From Methanobacteriota archaeon (GTDB lineage Archaea; Halobacteriota; Bog-38; Methanoflorentales; Methanoflorentaceae): a stretch of 38,497 nucleotides of DNA. Below the pieces are notes generated by a model. That model was not told where the DNA came from and made no database searches. It was given only the letters and a program-made list of their open reading frames with translations. The position numbers and the translations under genes were made by a program. The stretch is taken from positions 1-38,497 of the forward strand of contig PMIN01000009.1 of assembly GCA_003158275.1 (NCBI GenBank). The letters are read 5' to 3'. This document shows, piece by piece, positions 9,816-19,595 of the stretch (its first letter is position 1; each line of letters opens with the position of its first letter).

Positions 9816-10955
9816 ATGAAAGAAAAAAGAGAAAAACCGAAGGTTGGAATTCTTACACCTTCTGTCGGTTTTACTGGAGTTCTCCCGCTCTCTAACTTAG
9901 TAGATGTGGTATACCCAAACGCCAGCGATATCTACCTAATTACAGGAGATGCCGGGTACGAGCACTTCAAGGATGATACACGAGTCAGGATCCGTGAATT
10001 TAGCGAGCGCAAGCCGAAGGATTTTCCGCACAATATAGTACTAAGAGCCCTGAGATTCGCTTACGTGCAGCTCAACGCTTCATACAAATTGGCAACGGTT
10101 GGTAAAAGGGTAGACTTGTGGATCTTCTTCTTCGGTGCAGATCTCTTGCCTCTCGCAGGACTTGCTGCCAGAATATCGGGACGAAGCGTTTGGTTGCTTT
10201 TGGCTCAATCATCCTGCGATAGTAGCTTGGCAAGAGCCGATTTTCACACTTTTATGTCTCTTTTACACCGCGCAAGCTGTCTGCTGTCAAGCCGCATCAT
10301 TCTTTATTCAGATTCGATCAAAGAACGCTACGTGGGACAATATAGAAGTAAAATCACAATAGCCCACCGGCATTTTCTTAATTTTAGTGAATTTACATTT
10401 AAGAATAATCTCGAGCAGAGAAGGGACATTGTGGGCTTTATCGGACGCTTTGATGCTGAAAAGGGAATACTCAACTTTATTGAAGCTATACCAAAGACCT
10501 TGGCCAAGCGGCAGGATGTGAATTTTCTTATCATCGGCGAAGGCGACTTAGAAGATGCCGTCCGCACCTCCCTCGACAATAATTCCCTCAACAACAGGGT
10601 TAGCGTTAGTGAGTGGCTTCCGCACAATGAACTGCCACATTGTTTGACCAAACTGAAACTGCTCGTAATCCCCTCGTACACCGAAGGACTTTCCAACATA
10701 ATGCTCGAAGCAATGGCGTGTGGAACACCTGTCCTTGCCACGTCCGTTGGTGCCATTCCGGACGTAATTAAGGACAAAGAGACCGGCTTCCTCCTTCGCG
10801 ACAATTCGGCGGCGTGCATCGCAGAAGGTATAGTGAAAACGTTGAGTTATTCGAATCTCGTGCAAGTATCCATCAATGCTCGCAAGCTGGTTGAAAAAGA
10901 GTTTCGGTACGAAAATGTTGTTAAGATATGGGAGAATCTACTTCGAAATCGCTAA
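9816..10955 (+). CDS. GT4-family glycosyltransferase
   Basis: A 379-residue GT-B enzyme from the ATG at 9816. The frame stays open to 9693, but only from 9816 does it look like a GT4: KVGILTPSVGF is the first beta strand and loop, so the shorter start is preferred. Further marks: FFFGADLLPLAGLAARISGR near 104-123, FIGRFDAEKGILNFIEAI at 208-225, LIIGEGDLE at 238-246, PSYTEGLSNIMLEAMACG with the E-x7-E pair Glu290 and Glu298, and GTPVLATSVGAIPDVI. It is expected to add a hexose or amino sugar from an NDP donor to the lipid-linked glycan in the cytosol. It ends 887 bases before the decayed GT4 fragment at 11842, with no nearby co-directional partner. Confidence 0.92.
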   Translation: MKEKREKPKVGILTPSVGFTGVLPLSNLVDVVYPNASDIYLITGDAGYEHFKDDTRVRIREFSERKPKDFPHNIVLRALRFAYVQLNASYKLATVGKRVDLWIFFFGADLLPLAGLAARISGRSVWLLLAQSSCDSSLARADFHTFMSLLHRASCLLSSRIILYSDSIKERYVGQYRSKITIAHRHFLNFSEFTFKNNLEQRRDIVGFIGRFDAEKGILNFIEAIPKTLAKRQDVNFLIIGEGDLEDAVRTSLDNNSLNNRVSVSEWLPHNELPHCLTKLKLLVIPSYTEGLSNIMLEAMACGTPVLATSVGAIPDVIKDKETGFLLRDNSAACIAEGIVKTLSYSNLVQVSINARKLVEKEFRYENVVKIWENLLRNR

Positions 10956-11841
10956 GAAAGATCATGCCCAGCGGCAGCGAAAAACCGGCAGCCCTAAATT
11001 CTTGGCATTTCCGGACAATCAGTTTACGTCAAATGGCTCATTTTGGCATGGATTAAAGAGAAAATGTACGTAGCATCGACGCGGCGAAGCATAGTAGACG
11101 GGTTTCCAGTATCTGATTTGCTATTTCCACTTGAATTAGAATCACGCTCAAAGCCGCATTAACTTCATGAGAACCTGCCTAGGCAAAATCTTCTTGATGA
11201 TCTGCTTGTAAGCTCCTCTTCGTGCTTCAATCACATACTAGGTATGCTCCTCTCTGCTGCATTAGATACTGAATCAGGAATGTACTCTTTATTTTAAAGT
11301 TGCTGTTCGTGAAGCAACTACTATCTTGACTTTTAGTCACAAACACGTTAAAGGAGCACGAATGGTGCGATTAAGAAATGGGTCTTCGCGGGGCACAGCT
11401 TGAGAGACCACACCAGTCATCACAGCCCCCCGTTTGGTGATAAATATATGCCAATCAATTATTGTTGCGACCGACCAGCACGACGATCTGCTATTAAGAC
11501 TGGTTTCTTGTTAATCTCCACTAAACCAATGCGATATGCTGCTAGTTGAAAAGCTTGAAATCTGCGCCGACTGAGTTCGCAGTACGAATACCTCGAATGA
11601 GCCGGCAAACGAAGCACTTGAACGCGAACACACAGTTGCGCAAGTAATCTGCCTGACCACGGTTCTTGTTGTCTTGCTAATTCGATAGATCATCTCGCCT
11701 GATCATTTTTTTGCTCTCTTTTAGTAACGATCTCTTTTTGGCGAAGCGCGATAGGCAAAATCAAAGAAACCTTCTCAGGAGTGTGGTACCTAGGGTATTC
11801 GCTTAAAAAGTTGTACTCAAACAGCGCGACAGATTGTTTTT
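10956..11841. other. Gene-free stretch, 0.89 kb
   Basis: No recognisable protein, RNA or repeat in either strand. Only short chance frames occur. It follows an intact GT4 and precedes the tail of a decayed minus-strand GT4. Confidence 0.5.
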
Positions 11842-12382
11842 TTATAATACAATGGAATTGTATGCATTTACAGTCTTTTGAACGGAGATGTCCCTGCTAA
11901 GTCAGCGTGCCCGTTCATAAGCTCTAACTCTTAAACGCTCACGCAAGCTTTCGTTATTTACAATCTCTACAATGTTTCTTGAAATACTTCACAGTTCAGT
12001 GGATTATCTATGTGCAATCCGCGCTTGCTGCAACCTTTCTCAACGAACTGGCAGCACCTATTATAGCTTGTGGGAATTAGCAGGAGATCAAACCAAAATT
12101 CAATGCTGTACTTACTATCCATGCCGCGCCTGCTAAAAGCTGTTAGCATGGATATTGCGTATATATGTTCCAATCCAACCTATTGCAACAAAAGGGGAAC
12201 CAAGTAGCCGTTTGTTGCGATCTGGGGTGTCGATAATTTCGTTAGCACAGACTTCAACAGGAGCGCTAAAGCAAAAGCCCTGGGCCTAGCAATTCCAACG
12301 TAGAATTTCGGTGAAAACCCCACAATTACCCACACATCCTCTGTGTCCCATGTCACAATATTAAAACAACACGGCAAAATTC
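11842..12382 (-). pseudogene. Decayed C-terminal part of a GT4 glycosyltransferase
   Basis: The minus strand reads, across several frames, like the end of a GT4 gene. In one frame: LLLIPTSYN, then CQFVEKG and LHIDNPL, matching the usual pattern of a protected-sugar loop followed by glycine-rich and DNP-type turns. In the next frame: NIVEIVNNESLRERLRVRAY followed by ERAR, a stop, then LSRDISVQKTVNAYNSIVL and a TAA at 11842-11844. That is the typical GT4 C-terminal helix. At least two stops and two frameshifts occur. The upstream limit is uncertain: related but unaligned text (VWVIVGFSPKFYVGIARP) runs to about the stop of the intact GT2 at 12383, so the N-terminal half is missing. It is not close to the other decayed GT4. 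Confidence 0.75.
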
Positions 12383-13360
12383 CTATTGGAGAATGGAGCG
12401 ACATAATTCGCCGATCGAGCTGTAGGGCCATTCCTTTTTCAAGCTACATGCGAGACATTGTAACCACAGGCGTAGCGTGTTCTTCAAGGATATTCCACTC
12501 TTTGATTTGATTTTTTCATGAAGCACTAGGCAGAAAGAAAAAACGATCGATATTCCAAATTGCCAGTATTTTAGACGCTTACTCTCAAAATAGGCTTGTG
12601 AAAATGCCCCAGCAGACCTCGTTTTCATACATGGCATTCCTTTGTGCGTATTTGTTACGCCGAGCAAAACTCGCGGAAGCAGTTTCATAAGCTTTGTTGT
12701 TGGAATATGTGGCACTCGATGCAGAGCTTTAGCTCTCGGCACGAGGACAATCACTAATCCCGCTTCTGTAGCCCGGCATCCGTAGTCCAAGTCTTCAGCT
12801 CCCACAAAAAAGAGGCAATCATCATAATAGCCTATAGTATCGAGGCTTTTTTTTGAAATTAAGGCCGCGTGAGTTCCAAACGTGCGAATTTGACAGCGCT
12901 TTAAACGCCATATTGCTGGGTACAAACCTCCTAGGAAGTTAACGGCATATGCTTTAGGTAGGCTGAAATGCGGCTGCTCTATATCGAATATGTTCGGACA
13001 GAGTATAGCGCCTTCCTCTGCATGCCTTAATAATTCAGTCAAACATCCTGAGGAAACAATGCCGTCTTGATCCAACAACCACACAAACTCAAAACGATTT
13101 TCGTGTGCAATTTGCATTCCACGGCGAAAACCTCCTGCAGACCCAATATTGTTTTTTGTTTTGTGGTAGCGCGAGAAAACGTACTGAGAAGCATTGATGT
13201 TAAAGACTCTCTTGTTCTCTCCAGAGTACCGCTCATCTGAATTGTCGATGATTACAAGTCCATTCAGGAGAGCATTTTGGCTCTTGAGCGATGATAGCAA
13301 ACGTGCTAGTTCTCCTGGTTCATTGTAAGCGACCGTTACTGCGCAAACCTGCGTACTCAT
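12383..13360 (-). CDS. GT2-family glycosyltransferase (rhamnosyl/galactofuranosyl-transferase-like)
   Basis: A complete GT-A glycosyltransferase of 325 residues. VCAVTVAYNEPGELARLLSS at the N-terminus is the nucleotide-binding first strand; VIIDNSD at 36-42 follows; NNIGSAGGFRRGM (70-82) is the conserved glycine-rich segment of rhamnosyl- and galactofuranosyl-transferase-like GT2 enzymes; WLLDQDG carries the metal-binding DxD pair Asp97 and Asp99; GAEDLDYGCRATEAG supplies the catalytic-base region. Late in the protein a hydrophobic stretch (FGISIVFSFCLVL) may sit against the membrane. A second, decayed copy of this gene lies at 19572-20542 and is alignable from first to last codon. Likely role: transfer of a deoxyhexose or furanose to the glycan. 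It is flanked by non-coding and decayed DNA, not by an operon. Confidence 0.92.
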   Translation of the reverse strand: MSTQVCAVTVAYNEPGELARLLSSLKSQNALLNGLVIIDNSDERYSGENKRVFNINASQYVFSRYHKTKNNIGSAGGFRRGMQIAHENRFEFVWLLDQDGIVSSGCLTELLRHAEEGAILCPNIFDIEQPHFSLPKAYAVNFLGGLYPAIWRLKRCQIRTFGTHAALISKKSLDTIGYYDDCLFFVGAEDLDYGCRATEAGLVIVLVPRAKALHRVPHIPTTKLMKLLPRVLLGVTNTHKGMPCMKTRSAGAFSQAYFESKRLKYWQFGISIVFSFCLVLHEKIKSKSGISLKNTLRLWLQCLACSLKKEWPYSSIGELCRSILQ

Positions 13361-13835
13361 TTTCGTATGGCCGTCTCGGCTGAAGGGTATGTCTTTCTCG
13401 CGCCTCTTGCATAAGCGAAATAAAGCGCTTGCACAGTTCTGCGTTCATGCGTTTGCCACGCAAGCGCAAATCGAGCCTCGATCAATTGGTACCTATTTCC
13501 TCATTCAATAAAGCAACTGTGGTTGACGAGTATAATTTACGTCGCGAGCGATTATGCCCCGCTTCTCAAGAAAAACCCTTTTTTAGAAAAAAGAACCGGC
13601 TTCAGCGGGACTCAGTAACACCGCGGAAGATGCAGAAAAAAGGTGCGAACGCTAACGACGGCGCGCAAAGGAGAATTCCATCTTTGGAAGCCAAAATCTC
13701 TGATTTGCTCTTAGAATGATAGTGGAGCCGAAGATCACTATGCACCTGTCGCCTGTTGATGTTGCATCTGTCACGAGCACCGTCACAATGAGCGAGAATG
13801 GCTACTCCGCTTACTGTACATATCGTTAAAAATGC
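13361..13835. other. Intergenic stretch upstream of the GT2 gene
   Basis: Contains the presumed promoter of the minus-strand GT2. A plus-strand frame 13429-13719 from a TTG (96 codons, very basic, ending LEAKISDLLLE) is open, but has no recognisable family or ribosome binding site and is not called as a gene. Confidence 0.4.
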
Positions 13836-14202
13836 TCATGATACGGTTAATCTACTGTGTCGTATTAGGACCGCGGTAACGATTAGCAGAACAGCAAAGA
13901 GTTGTTCTAGTAGGAGCCAATGACGGCACCCTGTAATCTGTAACCCCAAAATGGCTACCAAGCTACTTGCGCGTAAGCTTAGAGAAACGTTAAAGCGGAG
14001 TACTTTTTTCCTGCTCGAAGGCCCGAAAAAAGTCGACAACAATGGGGTTCAAGCATTCGAAGAAGATGCTCAGCGGAAGAATCAGGGCTGTCGTCACATC
14101 GTTATGGAATAGGCTAACGGCAATTGGTGGGGCAAATATGAACAACAGTCCTGACGCAACCAAGCCCCCCAGCCAACACTAGGAAGGCAAGCATACACTT
14201 TT
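13836..14202 (-). pseudogene. Fragment of a decayed polysaccharide flippase
   Basis: Minus-strand frames give membrane segments characteristic of Wzx-type transporters. About 14202-14160 reads MLAFLVLAGG; after a frame change LVASGLLFIFAPPIAVSLFH, then LILPLSIFFECLNPIVVDFF followed by RAFEQEKST and a stop. A third frame continues SLSLRASSLVAILGLQ. The FFRAFEQ block corresponds to the loop before a transmembrane helix in the middle of such transporters (intact copy: FLAIFQAFEQLEFQ). At least two frameshifts and one stop are present and both ends are missing. This is the third flippase-related sequence in the window, besides 20914-21182 and the intact 21541-23004. Confidence 0.6.
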
Positions 14203-14229
14203 GGAGGGGTATCGCCGTATATAATTCAT

Positions 14230-14287
14230 CCGCATTCTGGCCTCAACAGGATAGTCTTCCGCATTCTGGCCTCAACAGGATAGTCTT
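14230..14287. repeat. Perfect 29-bp direct tandem repeat (two copies)
   Basis: Bases 14230-14258 are repeated exactly at 14259-14287. Each unit begins CCGCATTCTGGCC and ends GGATAGTCTT. The repeat lies in non-coding DNA downstream of the flippase fragment. Being perfect, it is a recent slippage or a very young duplication; no third copy is seen nearby. Confidence 0.95.
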
Positions 14288-15734
14288 CTCGACAGCTTTT
14301 CTCCTTGTGTTCTATTAGTCCGCGCGTAAGCCGCATGTCAGTCGAGGATGTTGGGGTGGAGGCTGTTAGAAGCGCCGTGTAGTTGGCTATAAGCCATCTC
14401 GAGGTGAAGCTTGTTTAGGTCTATGACTCTCTGCGAACTAACTCGGTGATTTGCCGCGGCTCGCGAAAGTGAAAAGCGGCGCAAGCAGACCTACAAGACT
14501 CGGAACGTGCACCGCCCCACGCTTATCAAATACGGTGTATCGTTCGGCCGCATACAGCCGAATGGATGCAGTAATAAAAGGCGAATGAAATCGAACTAGA
14601 TTGAGTGGCGTTCTAGTAACGGGCTTGATACGAGCGCGCAACAATACATAACTGTCAGCGTCCCCCTCACGATTGGTCTGCGTTGTTAAAGTTGATCGCC
14701 TCCGCGTGATCGTCAAGAATGTCTTAAGCCTAGGCTGAAGCGATTCCCTTGCAAGGATTACGTCTCACGCGGCATTTCACGCATTGGCTTGACGGCGGGA
14801 GACCTTGCTCATTTGATCCTAGGCTATAATAATTGCCGCGCATGCTATGTATTCGAGTTGGATACTGATTTTTGCGACTTTTAGTTGTTGCCTTATACAT
14901 ATGAGAAAAATGGCACGTCGTAGGGGGATTGAGCAGCATAAAAGGATCCGCAGCCTTTATGCTAAAAGGATTCTGGTTTTATGATCGGATAATATCGACC
15001 GTAATTCAGTGTCCGACAAGGCGACTTATTGGCCTGGCGAGACTAAGACTACCACGGTTTTTCAGGTCCCAGGTCTTGTCCCAAAAACACTTCATGTAAA
15101 GAATAAGCAGTGCGCACGGGGTATGCCCCTCGCATATGAGAGGACCTAGCAAGAACCCGCCAGATTCACGGTCGTCCACTGCAAAATAAAGATTCGTGCG
15201 GTGCACTGAGCAAACTGTAACCAAATTCCGTGACCGCGTCACGGTGCGGAGTTAGACTCAGCTAACTGCGTAGGTATATGCGGTAATGCGAGGTCGTCTC
15301 GCATTGACATAATCACTGCCACTTAAGCTAATCCTATAAACTGGACTAGATCTGGGCTATTACATTGTATGAAAATCGTCGGTCTATTGCGATCTGTTTG
15401 TCTTGCCAGAGCGGCCCAGTGTCAAATTGGTGATGCGTGATATCTGAGAGAGTCTTGAGTGATCGGGAGTTAGACTTTTGTGCGAGAAGGTAAAAACAGC
15501 TCCCACGCGTGTACCCTAAACCAATGAATAATCCAAGAGATCTTACAAGGCCGATCGAGTATAATTCGTAACCACCGCCCCACCTCTAGTCAAATATGAA
15601 TCGTAGAGGCGCGAACAAAGCAAGAAGGTTAACATAAGATGACATATAGCGCTAGCGCAAGCGGTTTCTGGATATGCCAGATTATGTTTCTAACTCAGTG
15701 AACAGTCACGTGATGAACTAACGAAAATGCGATT
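14288..15734. other. Gene-free stretch, 1.45 kb
   Basis: No intact gene. A minus-strand frame from 14716 to 14438 holds protein-like text (YVLLRARIKP, then SPFITASIRLYAAERYTVFD) ending in an AV-VP stretch that faintly recalls the C-termini of archaeal polytopic mannosyltransferase-like or DUF2206 proteins. I consider it unproven. The rest shows only chance frames. The end of the stretch should contain the promoter of the DUF2206 gene. Confidence 0.4.
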
Positions 15735-17924
15735 ATGGTGACATTCGATTCGAGAGGTTCATGTGCGCTAACGCTGTCACTTATAGCTTTAGCGGACGTA
15801 TCAATCATCTTCAACATTCCTGTTTTGCGACAAGTCCTTGGCTTCATGCTTCTCACGTCCGTGCCGGGGTTTTTGCTCATCCAAATTGTGCGGTTGAAAA
15901 TGAATCTGTTGGAAAAAGTGCTGTTTCTCATCGGACTAAGCGTCTCCTTTTTAATGTTTGTCCCACTGGCGATGAATCTCGTGTACCCCATACTCGGCAT
16001 CTCCCGCCCGATATCCCTTTTTCCCCTAGCCACAACGTTCTCACTAGTTCTAGCTGGGTTGAGTCTTTTTGTTTATAAGAAAGGCGCCCCGCATTTTCAA
16101 ATCACCGCGCTCGGCGTTGACGAGTTGATTGATCGTGTTAGGAGTCCCCCGGCACTTGGGGCAGCCTTGATCCTAGTACTAGGTATCCTCGGAGGGCTCA
16201 TCATCAGGTATGACCTCGATTCTCTTCTCTCGTTGTTTTCGATGCTGAGTATTGCGGTTGTCGTTGTCGTACTCGTCGTAAGCAGGCGGGTCTCAGCACC
16301 CTTCTATCCACTTTACATTTTTGCTATTGCACTTGCCCTTTTATACAGCCGTACGCTTGCATCTTCGAACCTATTTGGATTGGATATTTTCGGTGAGCTT
16401 TATGCTGCTAATTTGGTAAAGGCGAGCGGGGTTTGGAACCCAAGCCTTGCTTTGTCTACGTTTGGCGTTGGCGACTACTACTCGATGCTCAGTGTGGCTT
16501 TCCTACCGAACGTTTACTCCATACTGCTCGACGTTGACAACGTGTGGGTACTAAAGCTCATAATCCCTTTCATTGCCGCTTTTGTGCCTGTGGGGCTGTA
16601 TCAACTGTGGAAGACACAGATTAAATTCAGCCACAAATGGGCATTTCTCTCTTCCTTCTTCTTCATATCTTTCTACGTATTCTACGATCAGATGATTATA
16701 AGAGAGGAAGTTGCGGGGCTCTTCTTGGTTTTGGCACTACTATTGCTGTTGGGCAGCCGTGTATGGGGATTGAATGGAACCGCTCTGCTGGTCGTGGTTA
16801 TAGCTAGCTTGGCAGTCTCTCACTACTCGACATCATACGTATTCGTGTTTTATCTCGTCGTCCTTCTAATTGGATCCTTGCTAGCGGGGGTTAAGAATGC
16901 GCCAGCACAGCGGGCATCTGTAATCAGTGGAACATTAACTGTATTGGCGATCGTTATCATATTTGCCTGGTACACGCTCACTGCTGGCGGGGCATCATAT
17001 ACAGCGCTTGTAGATACAGCGGCACATGTGGCTAATTCGTTCAGCAGCGAGCTGTTTGCCGTAAATAACGAGCCAGTTGTTGCTGCGACGTTTGGAAGCG
17101 GTGTTTCATACCTGTCGTTTCTGCACGTGGTCGCCCACTACTGGGTAATTGCCACACTAGGCTTGATAACGGTAGGATTGACCGTCACGGTGTGGCGGCG
17201 CAATGCCGTGACTGTGCAATTTCTCGTACTCTCGCTTGCAAGTTTCGGGCTGATGTTGCTTGCTGTAATTGCACCTGCCTTCGCATCGGCGATTAACGGC
17301 GACAGGTTGTATGCTCTCGCGTCATTTTTTCTGGCCCCCTGCTGCGTGTTAGGTATCCTGGCTATCGTTGATATCCCCTTCAGTTGGATTCGCGCGAACA
17401 AGGACACCGTCTTGAAGCTAAAATACGCGGCCGTGATCGCCGTCCTCATTCCGAATTTTCTCTTCATGACCGGTACCATCTTTGAGATTACAGAGCATCC
17501 GTCTAATTATGCCTTCTTGCCGTCACAAAACCAAAGTGAGCGAACTCTTGAATACTCTTTTCCTGGCGGACACGACTGGTCGTACCTAGTGCAGAAGCCT
17601 ACTCCAGATGAGAACGTATATGCGGCCAGATGGCTTTCAAGTTCCACCAGCTCCTTGCCAGTAGGCGTCGACCTGAGTGGAATGGACGTTCAACTTATAA
17701 CCAATGGGATACCGCTGGACTTGCTCTATTATCTTACTGGTCCAAGCCAATCACTTACACATACTTACGTCTTTTTGGGGCCTGCAAACGTGCAAAGCGG
17801 CAGTATCTTACTAAGTTCGCCGAGTGGTGAGCTTAGCTACCCGCAGTTCTCATCTTATCCTACACTCAGTGCTGGAAATAGAGTCTACAGCAATGGTCTC
17901 GCGGAAGTCTATTATTATCCCTGA
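15735..17924 (+). CDS. DUF2206-type polytopic membrane protein with extracytoplasmic C-terminal domain
   Basis: The largest gene in the window, 729 residues. The first 120 residues contain VLRQVLGFMLLTSVPGFLLI and NLVYPILGISRPISLFPL, landmarks of archaeal DUF2206/DUF1616-type proteins. Roughly a dozen further hydrophobic segments run to about residue 580. There follows a soluble tail of about 150 residues with SYLVQKPTPDENVYAARWLS and LSAGNRVYSNGLAEVYYY at the end, predicted to lie outside the membrane. The layout resembles GT-C enzymes such as oligosaccharyl or dolichyl-phosphate-sugar transferases, so a role in using a lipid-linked sugar at the outer face is plausible; that is inference, as the family has no settled function. 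The start is the ATG at 15735; no clear SD is seen. No neighbour is close on the same strand. Confidence 0.88.
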   Translation: MVTFDSRGSCALTLSLIALADVSIIFNIPVLRQVLGFMLLTSVPGFLLIQIVRLKMNLLEKVLFLIGLSVSFLMFVPLAMNLVYPILGISRPISLFPLATTFSLVLAGLSLFVYKKGAPHFQITALGVDELIDRVRSPPALGAALILVLGILGGLIIRYDLDSLLSLFSMLSIAVVVVVLVVSRRVSAPFYPLYIFAIALALLYSRTLASSNLFGLDIFGELYAANLVKASGVWNPSLALSTFGVGDYYSMLSVAFLPNVYSILLDVDNVWVLKLIIPFIAAFVPVGLYQLWKTQIKFSHKWAFLSSFFFISFYVFYDQMIIREEVAGLFLVLALLLLLGSRVWGLNGTALLVVVIASLAVSHYSTSYVFVFYLVVLLIGSLLAGVKNAPAQRASVISGTLTVLAIVIIFAWYTLTAGGASYTALVDTAAHVANSFSSELFAVNNEPVVAATFGSGVSYLSFLHVVAHYWVIATLGLITVGLTVTVWRRNAVTVQFLVLSLASFGLMLLAVIAPAFASAINGDRLYALASFFLAPCCVLGILAIVDIPFSWIRANKDTVLKLKYAAVIAVLIPNFLFMTGTIFEITEHPSNYAFLPSQNQSERTLEYSFPGGHDWSYLVQKPTPDENVYAARWLSSSTSSLPVGVDLSGMDVQLITNGIPLDLLYYLTGPSQSLTHTYVFLGPANVQSGSILLSSPSGELSYPQFSSYPTLSAGNRVYSNGLAEVYYYP

Positions 17925-18705
17925 AAGGGAGCCAAGGAACGTTTTTCTTATGTGGGTCCTTTCTACTACGCGCAGCATCTGATCAGTGAATACTTGCGAG
18001 AAAACAGCTAATTACTTCGCTAATCGTCGAAAATGTAATATTATTCGCAGTTAATTCTTAAATAATAGTTTTCACTTTGGCCGGGGCAGCTGGTTGCCGA
18101 ATAAGCTTCTTGCGGCGTACTGCCTTTGAGTGCGTTCATAGCGTCAGACTCGGATTTTGCCTGTTCTTAGCAAGATTATAGCATATCCGGTTGAATTGCG
18201 CATGATTGTGGGTAACTATTACTGTCTTTGGAGAAATGAAAGGGTTCAATGAAGCGACGTCCTCTAAGAACGCGCAAAGGTGTTATACAAGAAGCTAGCT
18301 TCTTCGATGGCAAACCTCTCAGTAGTTACAAAATACCGCGGTAAGTAACTGCATCGAACGAGACTGATACGAGCATAATGCATGAACCGCCCAGATTCCA
18401 TAATAAGATGAATAAGGATGAGGCCGTAAGTTGCATTATCTTGGCGTATAACAGCGCCTCTCATTTGAAAGGGAGACCACGTATTACCTCAACATTAGTT
18501 ATCTAATGCTGTTGTTCGTCCACCGATTCACTTGTTTCCGGTGTAACAGATAACCTGTGCAAGTTGCTGTCACCAACTCGGTTTCCAATATACTCTGACG
18601 GATTGCGCTGACGTTGCTCTATTTAGAAGCACTGGCTATATCGAGCGGTATATTAGGTTGCTTCATAAAAGATAGGGTTAAATAGTATGTTTCACAGGCT
18701 TTGAC
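17925..18705. other. Gene-free stretch, 0.78 kb
   Basis: No recognisable gene in either strand. A short T-run (17941-17945) just after the DUF2206 stop could serve as a terminator. The remaining sequence is AT-rich with only chance frames. Confidence 0.45.
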
Positions 18706-19595
18706 TTGGAGACACAGATACCCGAATCAGCCAAGTTGCTAGCACTGGGCGATATAAGCCTCCACGGCTTCACTCGAACACAGTTTGGACTAAGCGTAGG
18801 ATATACCGCACTCGCTCAAAGACTTGAGGCTTACGATGGCATCACATTTGCTAACCTTGAGTGCGCTTTGACGCTGAGCAAAACCTGAACTTGAATATAA
18901 TCGTTCTACACGCCGACCCTGGGCGGTTGTGCGGACTGCCCCGCATTGATCTCTTCTCTCTAGCGAATAATCACATTTCTGACGCGTACTCGGAAGGCGT
19001 TGACGATACGATGCAGGCACTGAATCAGCATAAAAAAACTTACTTTGGGTACTGTCGAGGCTTACAAGAGGCTAGGAGGCCATCTCTAATAGAGAAAGAT
19101 GGGATCCGACTGGGATTTCTAGGGTACAGCTGTTTAAGCACAAACGGGGAAAACTATGCGACTTCGGTAACACCTGGGGTTTGTCCAATTGCTGTCGACT
19201 ATCCCAAAACAGATATTTTACGACTACAAAACGAAGTGGATTATATCGTTGTAGTTTTGCATTGGGGTGAAGAGCACATGCACCATCTTACGCCAGATCA
19301 AATAGCGCCAGCCCATAAGGCGGTTGATCAAGACGCTAGCGCCATCATTGGCACCCACCCTCACGTAATCCAAGGCATCGAACGCTATAAAGACCGCTTC
19401 ATCCGCTACAGCTTAGGCAACTTCATTTTTTCCGACATCGAATATGAGTTGCTGCTTGAAGGGCCTCGTGTGCGAGGGGTGTCAAGGCTATCAAACGCCA
19501 ACAAAGAATCTATCGGAGTCGAATTCGTTTTCGATCTCGGACAGCTTTTGAATAGTGGATGGCGTTCCCGTCTATTTCAGAATCTCACGGCATAG
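18706..19595 (+). pseudogene. CapA-like metallophosphoesterase-fold gene broken by a single frameshift
   Basis: Two overlapping frames form one CapA (poly-gamma-glutamate synthesis protein) family gene. The first (TTG at 18706 to a TGA at 18886-18888) has LLALGDISLHGFTR and TFANLECALTLSK. The second continues HADPGRLCGLPRIDLFSLAN then NHISD, YFGYCRGLQEARRPSLIEKD, VVVLHWGEEH and GTHPHVIQGIERY with YSLGNFIFSD, all in the family order (GD, NLE, NNH, HWG, GTHPH, SLGNF). Adding one base in the A run at 18881-18884 joins them without loss, giving about 296 residues. So this is either a very recent pseudogene or a sequencing error. CapA proteins act in synthesis or attachment of capsular polyglutamate and related surface polymers. 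Its last 24 bases overlap the tail of the decayed GT2 on the other strand. Confidence 0.85.
18881..18884 (+). other. Frameshift site in the CapA-like gene (A4 run)
   Basis: Sequence AGC-AAAA-CCTGA. With five A instead of four, the upstream frame runs into the downstream frame and the TGA disappears. A one-base loss in a homopolymer is the simplest explanation. Confidence 0.7.

Noticed and set aside
10328-10819. 163-codon minus-strand open frame
   Set aside because: Antisense to the C-terminal half of the GT4 at 9816-10955; no recognisable product.
13429-13719. 96-codon plus-strand frame, basic, from a TTG
   Set aside because: Open and protein-like at its end (LEAKISDLLLE), but no family, no SD and no partner. 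Kept as a note under the intergenic entry only.
14230-14287. CRISPR array
   Set aside because: Two units abut directly without spacers. It is a plain tandem duplication; no other repeats of this kind and no cas genes are present.
18875-18890. Programmed -1 frameshift in the CapA-like gene
   Set aside because: Only four A, no canonical X-XXY-YYZ heptamer and poor re-pairing for a slipped tRNA. Mutation or sequencing error is simpler.
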